This document shows, piece by piece, positions 59,700-64,000 of a stretch of DNA of 64,000 nt. The stretch is from positions 16,946,501 through 17,010,500 of the forward strand of contig CM073596.1 in NCBI GenBank assembly GCA_037074705.1, written 5' to 3'. The DNA comes from Zhengitettix transpicula (Eukaryota; Arthropoda; Insecta; Orthoptera; Tetrigidae). The notes below the pieces were generated by a model, which did not search any database, was not told the DNA's origin, and saw only the letters and a program-made list of their open reading frames with translations. Position numbers and translations under genes: made by a program. Every line of letters begins with the position of its first letter. Position 1 is the first letter of the stretch.

Positions 59700-61650
59700 T
59701 TCAGAAAAATATTGTTTCGAAACTAAATAATACTAGTTTTATATTATTTTTAAAAACTTGTAAATAGGTCATTAAAATAATTAAATTGGCCATTGGCCTT
59801 AAGAATTTTATAAAGCAATTGATAACAATATAGGTCCACAGAGATTCGGCCTTAATTTAGGACTTAATCAAGTGTACCTTAGTGTAATATAGATCTTGGA
59901 CTATTATATATCTAAAATTTTGAGGAAAAATTCTATAGTAGTTAAAGTTAGTATAAATGTGAGTTTGAGCCAATGAAGTTGATTTCCATTATCAAAATGC
60001 AAGGACGATAAATTGAGGTAATGTCTTAATTGAAAATTTCGCTGTAAATACGTTATTTAAATAAATAAATTGGCCATAAGATTTTTTAAAGAAATTGATA
60101 ACAATCTAGTTCCACAACGATTCGGCCTTAATTTAGGACTTCATCAGAGAAACTTAGTTCTTGGACTATTATAAATATAAAATTTTAAGAAAAAAATTAT
60201 TTGGTATTTAAATTTAGTATATATATGAGTTTGGACCAATGAGGCGATGTGTATTTCCAACATCAACATAATGTTTAAGATACAAGGCCGATAAATTGAG
60301 GTAATGTCTTGATTGAAAATACGCCTAAAATTATTACAATAAATAAATAAATATATTGGCCTTAAGAGTTTTATAAAGTTATTGATAACAATATATTTCT
60401 GCAGCGATTCGTCCTGAATTTAGGACTTCATCAGGTGGACCTTAGAGTAATTTAGATCTCATATATCTAATATTTTAAGAAAAAATCTGAAGTAGTTTAG
60501 TATAAATGTGAGTTTGAGCCAATGAAGCGTATTTCCAGTATCAAAATAGAAGGACGATAAATTAAGGTCTTAATTGGAAATATTGTTGTATGTAGGTTAT
60601 TTAATTAAATAAACAAATAAAATGTTTATTACAATTTTTAAAAAAATTGATAAGAATATAGTTCCACAACGATTCGTCCTTCATTTAAGACTTCATCAGG
60701 TGTACCTTAGGGTTGTACTTCATGGACTATTATAAATATAAAATTTTAAGAAAAAAATTCTATGGTATTTTAATTTAGTATAATGTGAGTTTGAGCTAAT
60801 GAGGCGATGTGTATTTCCAGCATCAACATACTGTTCGAAATACAAGGACGATAAATTGAGATAATGTCTGTAAATAGGTTATTAAAATAAAGAAATAAAA
60901 AGGCAATAAAAAATTTATAAGTAAATTGATAACAGTATATTTCCACAGTATAATTCCACAACGATTCATGATGTATCTGAGGACTTTGGACTATTATAAT
61001 TCTAAAATTTTTAAAAGAAATTTTTATGGTATTTAAATTTATGTAATGTATTAATTGAAAATATGCCTATAAACGCAATTATGAAATAAAATAAATAAAT
61101 TGGCCATAAGAATATAAAGCAATTGATAACAATATTGTTTCACAAAATCTTCGACCTCAATTTAGGACTTTATCTGAGAAATTTAGATCTTTGACTAATC
61201 GAAAATTATAAGTTAAAAATTCTATGGTATTTAAATTTAGTATAAATGTGTGTTTGGGCCAATGAAGTGTATTTCCAGTACCAAGGACAATAAATTAAGG
61301 TAATTTCTTAATTGGAAGTATTGTGTATGAAGGTTATTTAAATAAATAAAATGGTCATTAGAATTTTATAAATAAATTGATAATTCCACAACGATTCGTC
61401 CTTCATTTAAGACTTAATCAGGTGTACCTTAGGGTTGTACTTCTTGGACTATTATAAATATAAAATTTTAAGAAAAATTTCTTTGGTATTTAAATTTAGT
61501 ACAAATATGAGTTTGAGCCAAGGAGGCGAGTTGTATTTCCAGTATCAACATACTGTTCAAGATTCAAGGACGATAAATTGAGATAATGTCTATAAATAGG
61601 TTATTAAAATAAATAAATAGATACCAGGACGATAAATTATTTAATTGAAA
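59700..61650. repeat. About 270-bp satellite, seven copies, partly dimeric
   Basis: GAGTTTG (or TGTTTGG) landmarks lie at 59961, 60227, 60510, 60787, 61250 and 61509; the copy near 61040 has lost this part. Each unit holds TTGATAACAATATAGTTCCA, then ACGATTCGTCCTTMATTTA-AGACTTMATCAG, then GGACTATTATAAATATAAAA and a TTTCCAGTATCAA block. Units alternate between a GAAGTGTATTTCC type (59961, 60510, 61250) and a GAGGCGATGTGTATTTCC type (60227, 60787, 61509), so the true repeat is a dimer of about 540-560 bases. No coding potential. Confidence 0.9.
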
Positions 61651-63120
61651 ATATGCTAGGAGTGGGATATAGAACAACGGTATTAATGGAAGGTATGAGC
61701 TAGACGAAGAGGACATGGCCGAATACCATTTTTTTTATATTTATGTCCGGCGACTCCCATGAAGCGTAGTGACTCTGATTTCCTCAGGATCCTGTGAATA
61801 ACTTTCATACTCCCGTAGAACGTCTTTCCCTTCTGGTTTTACATGCAATAATATCGAAATATCGTACAGGTCTTCCTCCTACATCGTCGCTCCCCGCCTA
61901 CACATGGGTAGCCTGCGTGCATATTTGGAAACAGAGGGCAGTAATAACAATGAAGTTAATTGAAATTCATCACGCGCGCATATTAAAACGTAAACACCAT
62001 TATTCAGACAATGCAGTCTCCATGAAGTTGACCCTTAATTTGCATATAGGTCGTCCGACCAGTTGTATTTCGCTACTATTTACGATTCTATTACGAGAAA
62101 GGATAGGAAAGAACTGTATTTTTAATGACTTTAGATCTCAGCGTCGAGGATTGTTTCTGAAGAGGAAATAATCGGACAGACGTCCGTTGCAATAATTGAT
62201 TGTTTTTAATTATCATGAAAACATTCGACCGGCTTTCTTAAATTTCTTTCAATTACAGGATCATTCTAACACGGTGCCTAGTTCTCATATCCTTAAAGAA
62301 ATATCCCGTTCCTATTCTACTCTTTAAAACATTTCATGTTAATACATTTTTCACCTCAATATTTAGCAAAATCGCTAAAGACATGAAACGAAGGCACTCG
62401 ACAAGAAACCATTCAATACATTCTAAAGTCCTCCATTTGTAAACTGTATGCCGTAAGCGTCACATACTGGTGGTGTTGTCCGTGCCGTCATAAATGGTCG
62501 ACCTTAATTACCACGCTCAATTACAACATCGTGATAGTGATTAAAGTTTTTTTTATTTCGTGATTGTTAATGGTTTGCGTATTGATCCGGCCAAAACCAG
62601 TTACTCTCTTTTGATCTCTGTTTCAGTTCGCTGAATTGATGTATTGTGAAATCATTTCGCATATAATTACGGATTCAGTTAAAACTTTTTTACAAATTAA
62701 ACTGCTCTTCGTTATTACCTTATACAACTGAACACGTGTACCTAACATTTCTCGAAAATATAATTAGTGTAACATAAAATACGTCTCTCAAAACGTAGGT
62801 GTGATAATTTGCCTACCATAGCTTCATTAAAATTTACAATACTGGAATAAATAAAAATATATAAATTGTTTAAAAAGTCATTCTTGTTTAATTTACGCAC
62901 GTACTATTTGAATGGAATTTTAAGTCAGCTGATTCAAAATTATAGGATCAACTTCTTTAATTTTTTATCATTATTTATGAAGAAGAATATAGAATAAAAT
63001 TTATTTTATGAGAAATTACGAACAGTTTAAAGTAACGTTTCGATATCTATTTGTTCTTTCTCCCGGTTGTGACTTGACTCAAAAGTTAAGTAATAAAATT
63101 ATATTAAATCGCAGACTAAT
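61651..63120. other. Non-coding stretch with a GC-richer segment
   Basis: 61740-62190 is less AT-rich and includes a 125-codon frame (61794-62171) with no recognisable domain. The rest is AT-rich. Nothing else seen. Confidence 0.4.
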
Positions 63121-63478
63121 ACGGTAAGAGCTGTCCGCTATTCCTATTAGAATAGTCGGCCAGCTGCCTCCTAAACTGGTCAAGGCACGGCGAGGGGAAA
63201 GCTGAAACCCCCACAGCAAACCCCTCTCTCGCCATCGGAAGGGCGTGGGACAAGTATCAAGTGCCCGACCTACCTGATGCAGGTTTTTCTAGGATTTTCC
63301 CTGCATCACATTGAGGCGAAATGCCGGGTAGGATCCTTAAACCATGGCCCGGGGGCCCTAGTTAACACTTTTCTACCTTCCTCTACCTTTCTGAATCCCC
63401 CCGTTCAATCCCTTTCCTATTCTATAAGAGGGGAGTTGCTACTATGTGAATTATCCTATATATTAGCCGTCTACATTT
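63121..63478 (+). mobile_element. Family-S copy, subfamily B
   Basis: From CGGTAAGAGCTGTCCGCTAT to GTGAATTATCCTATATATTA then GCCGTCTACA, the subfamily-B ending shared with 19250-19600 and 17641-18025. It is 5'-truncated; the frame at 63277-63489 is inside it and is not a gene. Confidence 0.8.
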
Positions 63479-63498
63479 CAAAAAAATAATAAAATAAA

Positions 63499-64000
63499 TC
63501 TATATAATAAAAAAAGGATGTATATTTGTTTGTATGTATGTATGTATTTACGTTGTTCTTTATACAAATTTTATCGCATGGACAGAATGCAACAAAAATT
63601 GGTACACATATTCTTCAAAATACGAGAAACGGTACTGTGAGGTTGAGAAACGCCTAGCATACATGTGAAAAGAATTATAATTAAAAACCGTGATCATTAA
63701 ATATTAAATTACTGCGCGCCAAGAGACAATGACGTCACGCGAGAGAGAGACGTTACTACGCAACGAACAAAGGAAATATTTCCTTTTTTAGGAATGAAAT
63801 AAAAAGTATAATTTTATACAGCAATTCTCCATCGAATGGTAATAAAGAAGAATACGAATTACTTTACCATCCTTGCGGAAAATGTTAGTTAATTTTCGCG
63901 CTATATTAGTTGTGAATCTAGCTAACAATTTCATCAATGTAATATTTCGTAATGTATGAAGACTGAGTGACAATTGACAATTATATCCTTAAATACTCAA
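63499..64000 (+). mobile_element. Non-autonomous Helitron, runs off the window
   Basis: It starts TCTATATAATAAAAAAAGGA preceded by A, then TGTATATTTGTTTGTATGTA. It shares TGGACAGAATGCAACAAAAA, the GACGTCACGCGAGAGAGAGA block and GTTAATTTTCGCGCTATATT with 44588-45345 and 29975-30735. The 3' end lies beyond base 64000. Confidence 0.75.

Noticed and set aside
1..64000. CRISPR array, bacterial operon or defence system
   Set aside because: The repeats are satellites and transposons without unique spacers; coding is confined to decayed eukaryotic mobile elements.

Overview
This window looks like intergenic or intronic DNA from a large, AT-rich, transposon-laden animal genome, most likely an insect or other arthropod. 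Supporting signs: a mariner DNA transposon, non-autonomous Helitrons, LTR retrotransposons with TGGCGCC/TGGTGCC primer-binding sites, three kinds of degraded LINE, several satellites, many (TA)n tracts, and no operon-like coding. I could not identify one convincing host gene. Every recognisable protein-coding sequence belongs to a broken mobile element. Species-level placement is not possible from the sequence alone.

Layout. 1-1697: AT-rich single-copy DNA. 1698-4471: minus-strand LTR split by a 5'-truncated LINE (about 1936-3735). 6092-7952: second minus-strand LTR whose promoter region is amplified as a 155-bp tandem array. 9060-9865: plus-strand LTR. 10080-12190: foldback-like inverted repeat, with a GC-rich retroposon (here called family S) inserted in its right arm. 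14040-15866: RNase H and C-terminal end of another LINE, its tail tandemly tripled. 17252-19600: cluster of seven family-S copies. 20838-21915: minus-strand Helitron. 29975-30735: Helitron. 31906-34490: a duplicated block containing a 171-bp satellite. 35394-37490: family-S copies and an LTR. 38270-41755: four tandem copies of a 0.9-kb unit. 43696-45386: LTR split by a Helitron. 45503-46044 and 47571-48494: family-S copies, the latter inside an inverted repeat (46870-48860). 49838-52008: LTR plus a tandem pair of LTR-end/primer-site units. 53598-54540: another LTR. 54650-55125: family S. 55180-55666: minus-strand LINE fragment. 56413-57727: mariner. 58662-59344: Helitron. 59700-61650: about 270-bp satellite with a dimeric higher order and a hammerhead-like core. 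63121-63478: family S. 63499-64000: Helitron running off the window.

The pieces do not act as a pathway. What can be read is a nesting history: LINE in LTR, Helitron in LTR, family S in a foldback arm, family S beside family S. The most unusual items are family S (GC-rich, hairpin-headed, 3'-anchored, about 556 bp, two 3'-end subfamilies, target-site duplications visible), the multiplied LTR core promoter, the tripled LINE tail and the satellite with a conserved CTGATGA...GAA core. No ribosomal RNA, tRNA, CRISPR array or bacterial-type system was seen.
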